From: an uncultured bacterium
Lineage (GTDB): Bacteria > Bacteroidota > Bacteroidia > Chitinophagales > Chitinophagaceae
Assembly (NCBI GenBank): GCA_903920455.1
Contig: CAIXLY010000077.1
Location: 1 to 64,000, forward strand
Reading direction: 5' to 3'
DNA length: 64,000 bases
The notes below the pieces were generated by a model. That model was not told where the DNA came from, searched no databases, and saw nothing but the letters and a program-made list of their open reading frames with translations. The translations under genes and the position numbers were made by a program. Below are positions 29,391-37,646 of this stretch, piece after piece. How positions within the stretch are numbered: the first letter of the stretch is position 1; every line of letters starts with the position of its first letter.

Positions 29391-30470
29391 ATGGGGAAGG
29401 AAGAGATTTTAAAAGCCTTGGCAAATGTTGAAGAACCTGACTTGAAGAAGGATTTGGTCTCTTTAAATATGGTAACAGACATTATTATCGGAGAAAAGTC
29501 GGTAGAATTTTCAATTGTACTCACTACGCCAGCTTGTCCACTGAAAGAAAAGATCAGGCGCGACTGCGAAAAGGCAATTCATCAATACGTGGATGAGGGA
29601 GTAGAAGTGATCGTTAATTTCACTTCAAACACCAGCACCATGAGGGTAGATCTTCATGCTGTTCTGCCTGGCGTGAAAAATATTATCGCTGTAGTCAGTG
29701 GAAAGGGTGGCGTTGGAAAATCAACAGTATCAGCCAATCTGGCACTAGCCTTATCCCAGCAGGGAGCAAAAGTAGGCCTAATGGATGCAGATATCTATGG
29801 CCCAAGTGTTCCTATCATGTTTGGCGTTAGGGGTCAACGGCCATTGATGGAAAGCGTTGATGGCAAGGATAAAATTGTTCCCTTAGAGCAGCATGGCATC
29901 AAACTTATCAGCATTGGATTGTTGGTTGACGAAAAAAGTGCTGTAGTGTGGAGAGGGCCTATGGCAAGCAGTGCCATCAGGCAGTTTGTTACAGATGTTC
30001 ATTGGGGTGAATTGGATTACCTAGTGATTGACATGCCTCCGGGAACAGGTGATATCCATCTTACGCTTGTGCAGACAATACCTGTTACTGGCGCTGTAGT
30101 AGTCACCACACCCCAAGAAGTGGCACTAGCAGACGCAAAAAAGGCAATTGCGATGTTTGCCCAAGCGCAAATACGGGTGCCCATTATTGGCTTGGTAGAG
30201 AACATGGCTTGGTTTACGCCAGTTGAGTTGCCGGATAACAAGTATTACATATTTGGAAAAGATGGAGGAAAGCATCTTGCAGATCAACTCGATCTTAATT
30301 TTCTTGGACAGATTCCACTTGTGCAAAGTATAAGAGAGGGCGGCGATGCGGGGGTGCCGGCAATGGTATCAGACGATATCCTCACTAAAGAAGCTTTTTC
30401 CTTGTTTGCTGCTGAGACAATCAGGGCGATTGCTGTTGCAAATGCTTCTAACGCAGCAGAAAAGGGATAA
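29391..30470 (+). CDS. Mrp/ApbC (NBP35) family P-loop ATPase, iron-sulfur carrier type
   Basis: This 359-residue protein has an N-terminal MIP18/FeS-assembly domain (KEEILKALANVEEPDLKKDLVSL ... TTPACPLKEKI, about residues 1-85). A deviant Walker A P-loop ATPase follows (VVSGKGGVGKSTVSANLALAL, about residue 103). Other conserved blocks are MDADIYGPSVPIMFG, DYLVIDMPPGTGDIHLTL and TTPQEVALADAKKA. The family carries or inserts Fe-S clusters in the cytoplasm. The C-terminal CxxC that bridges clusters in many homologues is not seen: the usual place reads VENMAWFTPVELPDNKYYIF. A 12-bp hairpin terminator follows the gene. Confidence 0.9.
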   Translation: MGKEEILKALANVEEPDLKKDLVSLNMVTDIIIGEKSVEFSIVLTTPACPLKEKIRRDCEKAIHQYVDEGVEVIVNFTSNTSTMRVDLHAVLPGVKNIIAVVSGKGGVGKSTVSANLALALSQQGAKVGLMDADIYGPSVPIMFGVRGQRPLMESVDGKDKIVPLEQHGIKLISIGLLVDEKSAVVWRGPMASSAIRQFVTDVHWGELDYLVIDMPPGTGDIHLTLVQTIPVTGAVVVTTPQEVALADAKKAIAMFAQAQIRVPIIGLVENMAWFTPVELPDNKYYIFGKDGGKHLADQLDLNFLGQIPLVQSIREGGDAGVPAMVSDDILTKEAFSLFAAETIRAIAVANASNAAEKG

Positions 30471-30492
30471 GCTTAACAGATTATACAATTAC

Positions 30493-30526
30493 AAAGCGCC
30501 AAGGGTATTGCCTTGGCGCTTTTGTT
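30493..30526 (+). terminator. Intrinsic terminator after the Mrp gene
   Basis: AAAGCGCCAAGG, loop GTATTG, CCTTGGCGCTTT is a perfect 12-bp stem followed by TTGTTT, 23 nt after the stop codon. It lies between two convergent genes, but the T-rich side favours the plus strand. Confidence 0.85.
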
Positions 30527-30568
30527 TATGCTATCCTTGAAAGGGGCATTCTTGTTTTTTTCCGCGAG

Positions 30569-31063
30569 TTATTTGGTTATGCTAACCGTAGTGCTGGGGG
30601 CTGTTAATTTCAAACTCTCTCTCTTTTTATCAATGTTTAGATGGATGATGTTGGTTTGCTCTTCTCGGTATTCATACATGAGGTCTGTAGATAATTCAAT
30701 GGATGCTACATTAGTAAGCTTGGGGATATTGAAATAAATCCATGTAGCTTCTTTGTCATTCTGGTATCCTAGAAAAATAATGTCTTTGGATTTTCCATTG
30801 ACTTTTATTCCAAGATGTTTTTTAAAATATGATGCCAGAGCAGCACTAATTTCTTGATTGTTCTCAATGCTCAAATCAAATTTCTTCTTTGTAAAAAGTC
30901 TAAGCGCCTCTTCCATATCGTCTGGGAATACCTTGCACGAAATGCCTACTTCCTTTCTGCTGCTGTTGTATTCAAGTTCAGTTACTGAGAAATAAAAAGG
31001 GTGATTTGCCCCTGTTAAAAAAGGCATTGCAGCGAACAATAATAAGTAAACAGAATTTTTCAT
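30569..31063 (-). CDS. DUF6702 family exported protein
   Basis: This small exported protein (164 residues from ATG 31063; signal peptide MKNSVYLLLFAAMPFLTGA) matches the DUF6702 family of Bacteroidota. It begins NHPFYFSVTELEYNSSRKEVGISCKVFPDDME and contains LGIKVNGKSKDIIFLGYQ and a terminal beta-rich part. No biochemical role is known. It is divergent from the HupE-like and M1 peptidase genes, an arrangement that suggests a shared regulatory region of about 40 nt but proves no link. Confidence 0.8.
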   Translation of the reverse strand: MKNSVYLLLFAAMPFLTGANHPFYFSVTELEYNSSRKEVGISCKVFPDDMEEALRLFTKKKFDLSIENNQEISAALASYFKKHLGIKVNGKSKDIIFLGYQNDKEATWIYFNIPKLTNVASIELSTDLMYEYREEQTNIIHLNIDKKRESLKLTAPSTTVSITK

Positions 31064-31104
31064 AAAGCACAAAAGTCTGATTTATTTTCTCACCTTTATC
31101 TTAT

Positions 31105-31689
31105 ATGAGCAATTTTATGTTTTATTTCAGATTGGGGTGGGATCATATCATCAGTGCCAATGCATTGGATCACCTATACTTCATTTCTGTGCTTGCAGTA
31201 GTGTATCAATTTCGGGAGTGGAAACAAGTCTTGATATTGGTTACTGCATTTACCATTGGGCATGCCCTCACGTTGTTTTTGAGTGCTATGGACCTATTTA
31301 GGTTACCGGATCAAGCAGTAGAATTTGCCATCCCCTGTACAATCATGCTTTCGGCCATCCTCAATTTTAGAAAGGGGGGGAAATCAGGTCATGCAGACAA
31401 AATCCAATATGCAATAGCACTGTCATTTGGCTTGGTCCATGGAATGGGCTATGCGAATGCCATCCGATTTATGCTTTCCTCAGATCAGCAGATAGCATGG
31501 AGTTTGTTAAGTTTCAACATAGGGCTTGAAATAGGTCAAATTTTCGTAGTATTGTTAATGCTTTCTTTAGGCTTGTTGGTTTCGGCTGCCACATCACTAA
31601 CGCGCAGAGAGTGGGTACTAATCTACTCCTCATTTATACTCGGCCTGGCCCTTCAAATCGCAATTGAAAGAAATCCATTTATACAATAA
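31105..31689 (+). CDS. HupE/UreJ-like integral membrane protein
   Basis: This 194-residue protein has about six hydrophobic segments. The conserved features are DHIISANALDHLYFISVLAVVY, TAFTIGHALTLFLSA and FGLVHGMGYANAIRF. The histidine/aspartate-containing helices (WDH, ALDH, TIGHALT, LVHGMG) resemble HupE/UreJ proteins, for which nickel or cobalt transport has been proposed. No hydrogenase or urease gene is present in this window, so the metal and role are open. It precedes the M1 peptidase gene by 11 nt and is probably cotranscribed with it. Confidence 0.8.
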   Translation: MSNFMFYFRLGWDHIISANALDHLYFISVLAVVYQFREWKQVLILVTAFTIGHALTLFLSAMDLFRLPDQAVEFAIPCTIMLSAILNFRKGGKSGHADKIQYAIALSFGLVHGMGYANAIRFMLSSDQQIAWSLLSFNIGLEIGQIFVVLLMLSLGLLVSAATSLTRREWVLIYSSFILGLALQIAIERNPFIQ

Positions 31690-31700
31690 ACAAACATACT

Positions 31701-34019
31701 ATGCAAAAGCTGCTTTTATTGCTTTCTCTTGTACTCTTGCTTTCTAGTCAAGCATTTTCTCAACTGCTGAGAAATCCGGGTTCAAACCATGGAAACAGGT
31801 TTGAGCAATTGGATTATCTACTTCAAGACCCCAATGAATATAGGGCAGCAAGTGGGGCTCCTGGTTCAAAGTATTGGCAGCAGCGGGCCGACTACGACAT
31901 CAATGTAGAGATTGATGAGGTGAGCAATGTGTTGACTGGAACAGAAGTAGTTACTTATTATAACAATTCTCCTGATGTACTTACCTATATCTGGCTACAG
32001 ATAGATGAGAATTTTCATCATCCCAATAGCGATAACAATTACGATGATCCATCTTCAATGGGAAGTCGCATGACCCACGATCAGTTGTTGCAGATGGATC
32101 CCAAAGAACATTTGAAGGGATATGGTGTAAATGTTACCGCACTTACTGATGCAGCAGGCCGACCACTTTCATACACCGTCAATCAAACCATGATGAGGGT
32201 GGAGATGCCTCTGCCATTGAGACCGGGACAAAAATTTGTGTTTAGGGCCAATTGGAATTACAAGATTCCCGATAAGCTTACCAGAAATGGAAGGGGTGGA
32301 TACGAGTACTTTGCTGAAGACGGAAACAATCTTTACAGCATAGCACAATGGCATCCAAGACTCGCTGTTTATAGTGATTTTCAAGGGTGGCAAAATATGC
32401 AGTTTACAGGCGGTGCAGAATTTGCTCTTACGTTTGGGAATTTCAAGGTAAAGATTACAGTGCCGGAAGACCATATCGTTGCAGCAACTGGAGAATGTAA
32501 AAACCTTAGCGCTTTACTGACACCATTGCAATTGTCTCGCTGGCAGCAAGCACAAACAGCAAAAGATCCAATTGAGATTGTAACATTGGATGAAGCAATT
32601 GAAAATGCAAAAGATAAATCCAATGGGAAAAAGACTTGGATCTACGAAGCACAGAATGTTCGTGATTTTGCTTTTAACTCATCTAGAAGATTGGTATGGG
32701 ACGCAATGGCAGTTGCTGTAAATGGCAACAAGGTGATGTGCATGAGCTATTACGGCAAAGAAGCATATCCCATCTATCGCAAATATTCAACAAAGGCGGT
32801 TGCGCATACTATCGATGTGTATTCAAAATATACTGTTCCATATCCTTACCCTGTTGCCATTTCTGTTGAGGCAGCAATAGGCATGGAGTATCCAATGCTG
32901 GCCATGAATTATGGCAGAGCAGAAAAAGACGGCACCTACAGCGAAGGAGTTAAGTACGGAGCAATTGGTGTAATTATTCATGAGGTAGGACACAATTTCT
33001 TTCCCATGATTATTAATTCTGACGAAAGACAATATTGGTGGATGGATGAAGGGTTGAATACTTTTTGCCAATATCTGACAGAGCAGGAATTTGACAATAA
33101 CTATCCATCAAGAAGAGGTCCTGCTCATCTGATCACAGATTACATGAAGCTGCCTAAAGATCTTTTAGAGCCCATCATGACCAAAGGCGACAATGTAGTT
33201 AACGTTGGATCAAATGCCTATGCAAAAGCTGCAACAGGTCTTAATATCCTCCGTGAAACAATCATGGGAAGAGAGTTATTTGATTATGCTTTTGGAGAGT
33301 ATGCAAGGAGATGGGCTTTCAAACATCCTACGCCGTCTGATTTATTCAGGACCATGGAAGATGCCAGTGCAATGGATCTGGATTGGTTTTGGAGGGGTTG
33401 GTACTATGGCACGGAGCCTGTAGATATTTCTCTTGATTCCGTAAAGTGGTTCAAGCTCGACGCTGAAAAGAATTTGGCAGCAATGAAGTCCCCTGATTTT
33501 GAAAACATCAGTAAGATTAGAAATCGGGAGTCCAAAAAAATCAATTTCTATACCGATCGGGATACTACACTAAGAGATTTTTATTATTACAACAGAGGTG
33601 CCGATGTGAAAATGAATCAGGATATGGCGCAGGCTCAATTGGATGCACAAAAAGACAAGGATAATTATGCAGCCTGGGCAGATAAAAATTTATATGAACT
33701 CAAGTTCAGTAATCTTGGTGGTATGGTGATGCCTATTATTGTGGAGTGGACCTTCAAGGATGGCAGTAAAGAGGTTGAAAAGATACCTGTCTCCATCTGG
33801 CGCTCGAATGAGAAAAATGTGACCAAGCTTTTCTTGAAAGACAAGGAAGTAGCATCGATTAAGCTGGATCCAATGAGAGAAACTGCTGACATCAATGAGT
33901 CAAATGGCATGTGGCCACTGAAGGAAATGCCAACCAAGTTTCAATTGTATAAAAGTGGATTGAATTCCCCACGAGGCACAAGCGGTAGTGGCAATGCAAT
34001 GCAAAAAGCAAAAAAATAA
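31701..34019 (+). CDS. Exported M1 family zinc aminopeptidase
   Basis: This 772-residue gluzincin metallopeptidase has a signal peptide (LLLLLSLVLLLSSQAFSQ). Zinc ligands are explicit: HEVGHNFFP near residue 427 and the downstream glutamate of WWMDEGLNTF, separated by 18 residues (HExxH-x18-E). The exopeptidase-type segment AIGMEYPMLAMNYG precedes it, where classical M1 enzymes have GxMEN; here it is GMEYP, common in this subfamily. The N-terminal beta domain binds the substrate (VLTGTEVVTYYNNSPD). It presumably trims peptides in the periplasm. Its stop abuts the stop of the convergent thioredoxin gene with no base in between. Confidence 0.92.
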   Translation: MQKLLLLLSLVLLLSSQAFSQLLRNPGSNHGNRFEQLDYLLQDPNEYRAASGAPGSKYWQQRADYDINVEIDEVSNVLTGTEVVTYYNNSPDVLTYIWLQIDENFHHPNSDNNYDDPSSMGSRMTHDQLLQMDPKEHLKGYGVNVTALTDAAGRPLSYTVNQTMMRVEMPLPLRPGQKFVFRANWNYKIPDKLTRNGRGGYEYFAEDGNNLYSIAQWHPRLAVYSDFQGWQNMQFTGGAEFALTFGNFKVKITVPEDHIVAATGECKNLSALLTPLQLSRWQQAQTAKDPIEIVTLDEAIENAKDKSNGKKTWIYEAQNVRDFAFNSSRRLVWDAMAVAVNGNKVMCMSYYGKEAYPIYRKYSTKAVAHTIDVYSKYTVPYPYPVAISVEAAIGMEYPMLAMNYGRAEKDGTYSEGVKYGAIGVIIHEVGHNFFPMIINSDERQYWWMDEGLNTFCQYLTEQEFDNNYPSRRGPAHLITDYMKLPKDLLEPIMTKGDNVVNVGSNAYAKAATGLNILRETIMGRELFDYAFGEYARRWAFKHPTPSDLFRTMEDASAMDLDWFWRGWYYGTEPVDISLDSVKWFKLDAEKNLAAMKSPDFENISKIRNRESKKINFYTDRDTTLRDFYYYNRGADVKMNQDMAQAQLDAQKDKDNYAAWADKNLYELKFSNLGGMVMPIIVEWTFKDGSKEVEKIPVSIWRSNEKNVTKLFLKDKEVASIKLDPMRETADINESNGMWPLKEMPTKFQLYKSGLNSPRGTSGSGNAMQKAKK

Positions 34020-34712
34020 TTAGCGTGTAAGCCAGGAATTAAATTCTTCCTTGCTCACCAAGCCCTGTTTTCTTTTAACCTCTTTCCCGTTTTGATAGAG
34101 GATAAAAGTTGGCAGGGCTTCTACATTTAATGATTTCATGAGCTCGGTTTCAATTCCACCATCCATTTTTATAAGGGTTAGCTTGTTTGCATTTTCTTTC
34201 ATAAACGCCTGAATCACTGGTTCCATTCTAATGCAAGGCGGGCACCATGCTGCACCAAAATCTACCAATACCCAAGTTGTACTTTGCACCTGACCTTGAT
34301 ACGATGCAATGCTTGTTTGTTTGGCATTGGGATCAACACCTTTGAGGGGCTTATTCGATTTTTTCCAAGCGGTTATTCCACCTTCTAGGTTGGTAACCCT
34401 GTATCCCTTTTCCCTTAATGCGTCTGCCGCTGCAGCACTTCTTCCCCCACTCAAACAATAAATATAGACCTGCTTGGATTTGTCAAGATGCGCGGTTCTG
34501 TCAAAGAACTCTGACTTATTAAGCCAATTGGCTTGAAGGGCATTTTCAATGTACCCACTTTTATATTCTTCAGCTGTTCGAACGTCCAGCACTTGCACAT
34601 TCGGATCTGCAATTAATTTTTCAAACTCTGCTGTACTTGCAGTGCCGGCTTGTTGGCCATTCATGGTGCATGCTGCGAGTAATGATATCAGGAATGTAAA
34701 TAGGAATTTCAT
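34020..34712 (-). CDS. Rhodanese-thioredoxin fusion lipoprotein
   Basis: This 230-residue protein fuses two redox/sulfur domains. The N-terminus FLFTFLISLLAACTMNG has a lipobox (LAAC, Cys at 15), so it is probably a lipoprotein facing the periplasm. Residues about 28-110 form a rhodanese domain with catalytic Cys in YIYCLSGGRSA (about 84). Residues about 130-230 form a thioredoxin domain with WCPPC near 156-160. It may act as a periplasmic thiol reductase or sulfur-transfer protein coupling both activities (inference). Its promoter contains TAAATTTG joined to a palindrome that is also seen before exbB. Confidence 0.88.
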   Translation of the reverse strand: MKFLFTFLISLLAACTMNGQQAGTASTAEFEKLIADPNVQVLDVRTAEEYKSGYIENALQANWLNKSEFFDRTAHLDKSKQVYIYCLSGGRSAAAADALREKGYRVTNLEGGITAWKKSNKPLKGVDPNAKQTSIASYQGQVQSTTWVLVDFGAAWCPPCIRMEPVIQAFMKENANKLTLIKMDGGIETELMKSLNVEALPTFILYQNGKEVKRKQGLVSKEEFNSWLTR

Positions 34713-34722
34713 GTTGGCAGGT

Positions 34723-34737
34723 ATTTGTACAAATTTA
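34723..34737 (-). promoter_or_regulatory. -7 box and palindrome upstream of rhodanese-thioredoxin gene
   Basis: On the minus strand TAAATTTGTACAAAT: the -7 box TAAATTTG (34737-34730) overlaps the perfect 12-bp palindrome ATTTGTACAAAT (34723-34734). The start codon lies 10 nt further on. The same palindrome overlaps the exbB -7 box. Confidence 0.55.
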
Positions 34738-34860
34738 CTATAAAGATTTTGTTCCTATTGTCAATGCTCTCATAAGCAGCTGTTGATTGGGCATCTAACC
34801 TAATGACCTTTTAGCACTTCTATCGTACCTCATATATGGTTTCTGGCTTATCTTGCTGCC

Positions 34861-35805
34861 ATGTCTGATGGTAAACTAGTGATGTTTGATAACCGCCTAA
34901 AAAAGGTCTACCGTATTCTTAGTAAACAGGCTAAGCAACAATTAATTTCATGTTATAGACTCTACGATAGGGATATCCCTGAATTTCCTTTGATCGTGGA
35001 TGTTTATGGCGAGGAAATTTTGGTGACCGAATACAGAAGTAATCATCATCTTTCTCCTGAGGAGTACGAAGATTGGCTAAAGGATAGCATGGAAGTGATT
35101 CAGCATGTGTTGGGTCGTCAGCCAGAGCAACTTCACTTGAAAGAAAGAAAGAGAAAAGAAGATCGGTCTGATCAATACCAAAAAACCGGCGAGCAGAAAG
35201 AGTTTTTACATGTGGAGGAAGGTGGACTGAAATTTTTAGTTAACCTGACCGATTATTTGGATACAGGTTTGTTTCTTGATCATCGGATTACCCGTGATTT
35301 GGTTCGTAAGGAAGCTGCCGACAAACGGTTATTAAACCTGTTTTGTTATACGGGATCATTTTCAGTTTATGCTGCTGCTGGTGGAGCAAAAGAAGTGGTG
35401 TCTGTAGATTTATCAAATACATATTTGTCATGGGCTAAGGAGAATATGGAGTTGAATGGATTTTTAGGAGGGCAATACATTTTTGAGCGGGCTGATGTAC
35501 TCCAATATTTACCAACCATTCCTGATGCTAGTTTTGATATTATTGTATTGGACCCTCCTACGTTTAGCAACAGTAAGGCGATGAAAGAAATATTTGATGT
35601 TCAGCAAGATCATGTAAGTATGATCAATACATGCATGAGTAAGCTTAAAAGTGGTGGGGTACTCTATTTTAGCACCAATGCAAGGAAATTCGAATTGGAG
35701 ACTGATCGAATCAAGGGGGCTGTAAAAGAAATAACCACCGCAACTGTTCCATTTGATTTCAAGGGGAAGCTGCTGCGGTGGTGTTATGAGATAAAGGCTA
35801 ACTGA
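34861..35805 (+). CDS. Stand-alone RlmK-like 23S rRNA methyltransferase
   Basis: This 314-residue class I SAM-dependent methyltransferase resembles the C-terminal (RlmK, m7G2069) half of E. coli RlmKL. It shares the opening NRLKKVYRILSKQAK ... CYRLYDRDIPEFPLIVDVYG, the linker YQKTGEQKEFLHVEEGG, LTDYLDTGLFLDHRITRDLV, LNLFCYTGSFSVYAAAGGA (SAM site) and VLDPPTFSNSKAM. The RlmL (m2G2445) half with its THUMP domain is absent here, so the two activities are split or only one is present. The start at ATG 34861 fits the RlmK domain boundary. A TATCTTGC box lies 5 nt before it, an imperfect -7 match. Confidence 0.87.
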   Translation: MSDGKLVMFDNRLKKVYRILSKQAKQQLISCYRLYDRDIPEFPLIVDVYGEEILVTEYRSNHHLSPEEYEDWLKDSMEVIQHVLGRQPEQLHLKERKRKEDRSDQYQKTGEQKEFLHVEEGGLKFLVNLTDYLDTGLFLDHRITRDLVRKEAADKRLLNLFCYTGSFSVYAAAGGAKEVVSVDLSNTYLSWAKENMELNGFLGGQYIFERADVLQYLPTIPDASFDIIVLDPPTFSNSKAMKEIFDVQQDHVSMINTCMSKLKSGGVLYFSTNARKFELETDRIKGAVKEITTATVPFDFKGKLLRWCYEIKAN

Positions 35806-35810
35806 AAAGT

Positions 35811-36242
35811 TTAGGCACCTATAATTTCAACGATTTCAACGTCAAATACAAGGTCCTTGCCAGCCAAGAAATGGTTGGCATCCATGATGATAACGTCTTC
35901 CTTCACTTCTACAACTTCAACTGGAACTGGGTGGCCATGTTCATTTTGAAGGTTCAATTTCATTCCTGGTTCAATTTTCATTCCTTCAGGAATGTTTGAG
36001 GCTGGAAATTCTATGATCGCTTCTGGATTTTTAAGTCCATATCCCTGATCAGGGGTGATGTCAATCTTTTTCTTTTCACCAACTGCCATTCCAACAACGC
36101 CGGCATCAAATCCTGCGATCATTTGTCCTGCGCCAACAGTGAATTCCAATGGTGCACGACCCACTGAACTGTCAAATTGCTCACCATCCAGCAATGTGCC
36201 TGTGTAGTGAACTTTTACTACATCTCCTTTTTTAACTTGCAT
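35811..36242 (-). CDS. FKBP-type peptidyl-prolyl isomerase, SlyD-like
   Basis: This 143-residue cytoplasmic isomerase/chaperone has the split FKBP domain (VKVHYTGTLLDGEQFDSSVGRAPLEFTVGAGQMIAGFD at the front, DLVFDVEIVEI at the end) with the insert-in-flap domain between (PEAIIEFPASNIPEGM ... NHFLAGKDL). This is the SlyD arrangement. The metal-binding His-rich tail of enteric SlyD is missing; the protein ends at EIIGA. It stands alone on the minus strand, convergent with the RlmK-like gene, 5 nt away. A TAGTTTTG box at 36341-36334 is a plausible promoter element. Confidence 0.92.
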   Translation of the reverse strand: MQVKKGDVVKVHYTGTLLDGEQFDSSVGRAPLEFTVGAGQMIAGFDAGVVGMAVGEKKKIDITPDQGYGLKNPEAIIEFPASNIPEGMKIEPGMKLNLQNEHGHPVPVEVVEVKEDVIIMDANHFLAGKDLVFDVEIVEIIGA

Positions 36243-36333
36243 AATGTTTTTTTTAATGATTATTGCTCACTGGTGAACCCACCTGAAATGGACTGAATGC
36301 CATTTTATGGAAGATGAAACAGTAAAGTATGTG

Positions 36334-36341
36334 CAAAACTA
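36334..36341 (-). promoter_or_regulatory. Candidate slyD-like -7 box
   Basis: TAGTTTTG on the minus strand matches TAnnTTTG exactly and would give a leader of about 85 nt. No TTTG is found 19 nt upstream, so the assignment is weak. Confidence 0.3.
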
Positions 36342-36383
36342 CCTTTATTCTTTTATTTTTATTGAAATAATCAGTTAAAAGCC

Positions 36384-37607
36384 ATGCGAAAAGTCCACTT
36401 TCTAATGCTGTTTTTGCTCGTCGCTTGCCAAATAAGTTGGACTCAACCTATCCTTACTGGTGCAGAGCAACTTGATCAATACATGCCATTGTTGAAGGAC
36501 AAGCGGGTAGGCGTATTTGCGAACCAGACTTCTATGGTTGGCAATGAACACTTGGTCGACGTGTTGATAAAGCATGGGGTAAAGGTTGGTGTGATCTTTG
36601 GTCCAGAACACGGATTTCGTGGCACTGCAGATGCCGGTGAAAAAATCGGTAACTATATAGATCTAAAAACCGGCATACCGGTTGTGTCATTGTATGGCGC
36701 CAAACATCAGCCTTCGCATGAAGACCTTAAAGACATTGATCTCTTGTTGTTTGATATCCAGGATGTGGGTGTTCGTTTTTATACCTACATTTCTTCACTC
36801 GAGGAATATATGGAAGCGGCATTCATCAATAAAAAACCCCTGATTATTCTTGATCGTCCCAACCCCAATATTCATTATGTTGATGGCCCAGTTCTCGATA
36901 CTGCCTTTCGATCTTTTGTGGGTATGCAACCTATTCCGGTTGTATATGGAATGACTATAGGCGAGTATGCCCAGATGCTTGTTGGTGAGAAGTGGTTATC
37001 AATACAAGCGAATAAGGCCTTTGACGAAATGAAAAAAGCGGGGGATAAACTACTGTCTGTAATCCCATGTGGGAATTATTCAAGGGAGAGTGTATACAGT
37101 CTTCCAGTAAAACCTTCTCCCAATCTGCCTTCAATGAGCGCAATATATTGGTATCCTTCCATCTGTTTTTTTGAGGGCACCGTATTGAGTGAAGGAAGAG
37201 GTACTGAAAAACCTTTTCAATTGATAGGGCATCCCTCGCTTCCAGATACCCTATTTTCTTTTACACCAGTCTCCATGCCGGGAGCCAACAATCCAAAGCT
37301 GAAGGATAGGTTATGTTATGGATGGGATCTTTCAGAAGGCGATAAGGAGGTTAGGACTAAAGTGGACGGAAGGATTCAGCTTTCTTATCTGCTGACAGCC
37401 TACAACCTCTTCCCAGCGAAGGATCAATTCTTCATTCTGCCAAAGTCGGGCAATACGCGCGGTGCGTTCTTTAATAAACTTGCGGGCAATGAAGTGTTGA
37501 TGGATCAAATCAAAAGGGGGATGAAAGAAGAGGAGATAAGAGAAAGCTGGAAGCCTAGCCTGAAGGCCTTTAAACGCGTTAGAGCGAAATACCTCATCTA
37601 CAAATAG
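36384..37607 (+). CDS. NamZ/DUF1343 family exo-beta-N-acetylmuramidase
   Basis: This 407-residue protein belongs to the DUF1343/GH171 family, whose characterised members (NamZ) release terminal N-acetylmuramic acid from peptidoglycan fragments. Recognisable blocks are KDKRVGVFANQTSMVG, GVIFGPEHGFRGTADAGEKIGNY, DLLLFDIQDVGVRFYTYISSLEEYMEA, ILDRPNPN and YWYPSICFFEGTVLSEGRGTEKPFQLIG. The N-terminus FLMLFLLVACQISWTQ is either a signal peptide or a lipoprotein signal (LVAC, Cys 15). It may support peptidoglycan recycling. It precedes fmt by 39 nt, but fmt seems to have its own promoter box. Confidence 0.88.
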   Translation: MRKVHFLMLFLLVACQISWTQPILTGAEQLDQYMPLLKDKRVGVFANQTSMVGNEHLVDVLIKHGVKVGVIFGPEHGFRGTADAGEKIGNYIDLKTGIPVVSLYGAKHQPSHEDLKDIDLLLFDIQDVGVRFYTYISSLEEYMEAAFINKKPLIILDRPNPNIHYVDGPVLDTAFRSFVGMQPIPVVYGMTIGEYAQMLVGEKWLSIQANKAFDEMKKAGDKLLSVIPCGNYSRESVYSLPVKPSPNLPSMSAIYWYPSICFFEGTVLSEGRGTEKPFQLIGHPSLPDTLFSFTPVSMPGANNPKLKDRLCYGWDLSEGDKEVRTKVDGRIQLSYLLTAYNLFPAKDQFFILPKSGNTRGAFFNKLAGNEVLMDQIKRGMKEEEIRESWKPSLKAFKRVRAKYLIYK

Positions 37608-37634
37608 ACAACGCATCTAAGCACTTATATTGAT

Positions 37635-37642
37635 TACTTTTG
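37635..37642 (+). promoter_or_regulatory. Candidate fmt -7 box abutting the start codon
   Basis: TACTTTTG is an exact TAnnTTTG match ending 4 nt before the fmt ATG at 37647. If used, the mRNA would be leaderless or nearly so. No good -33 TTTG is present. Confidence 0.45.
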
Positions 37643-37646
37643 CGCT

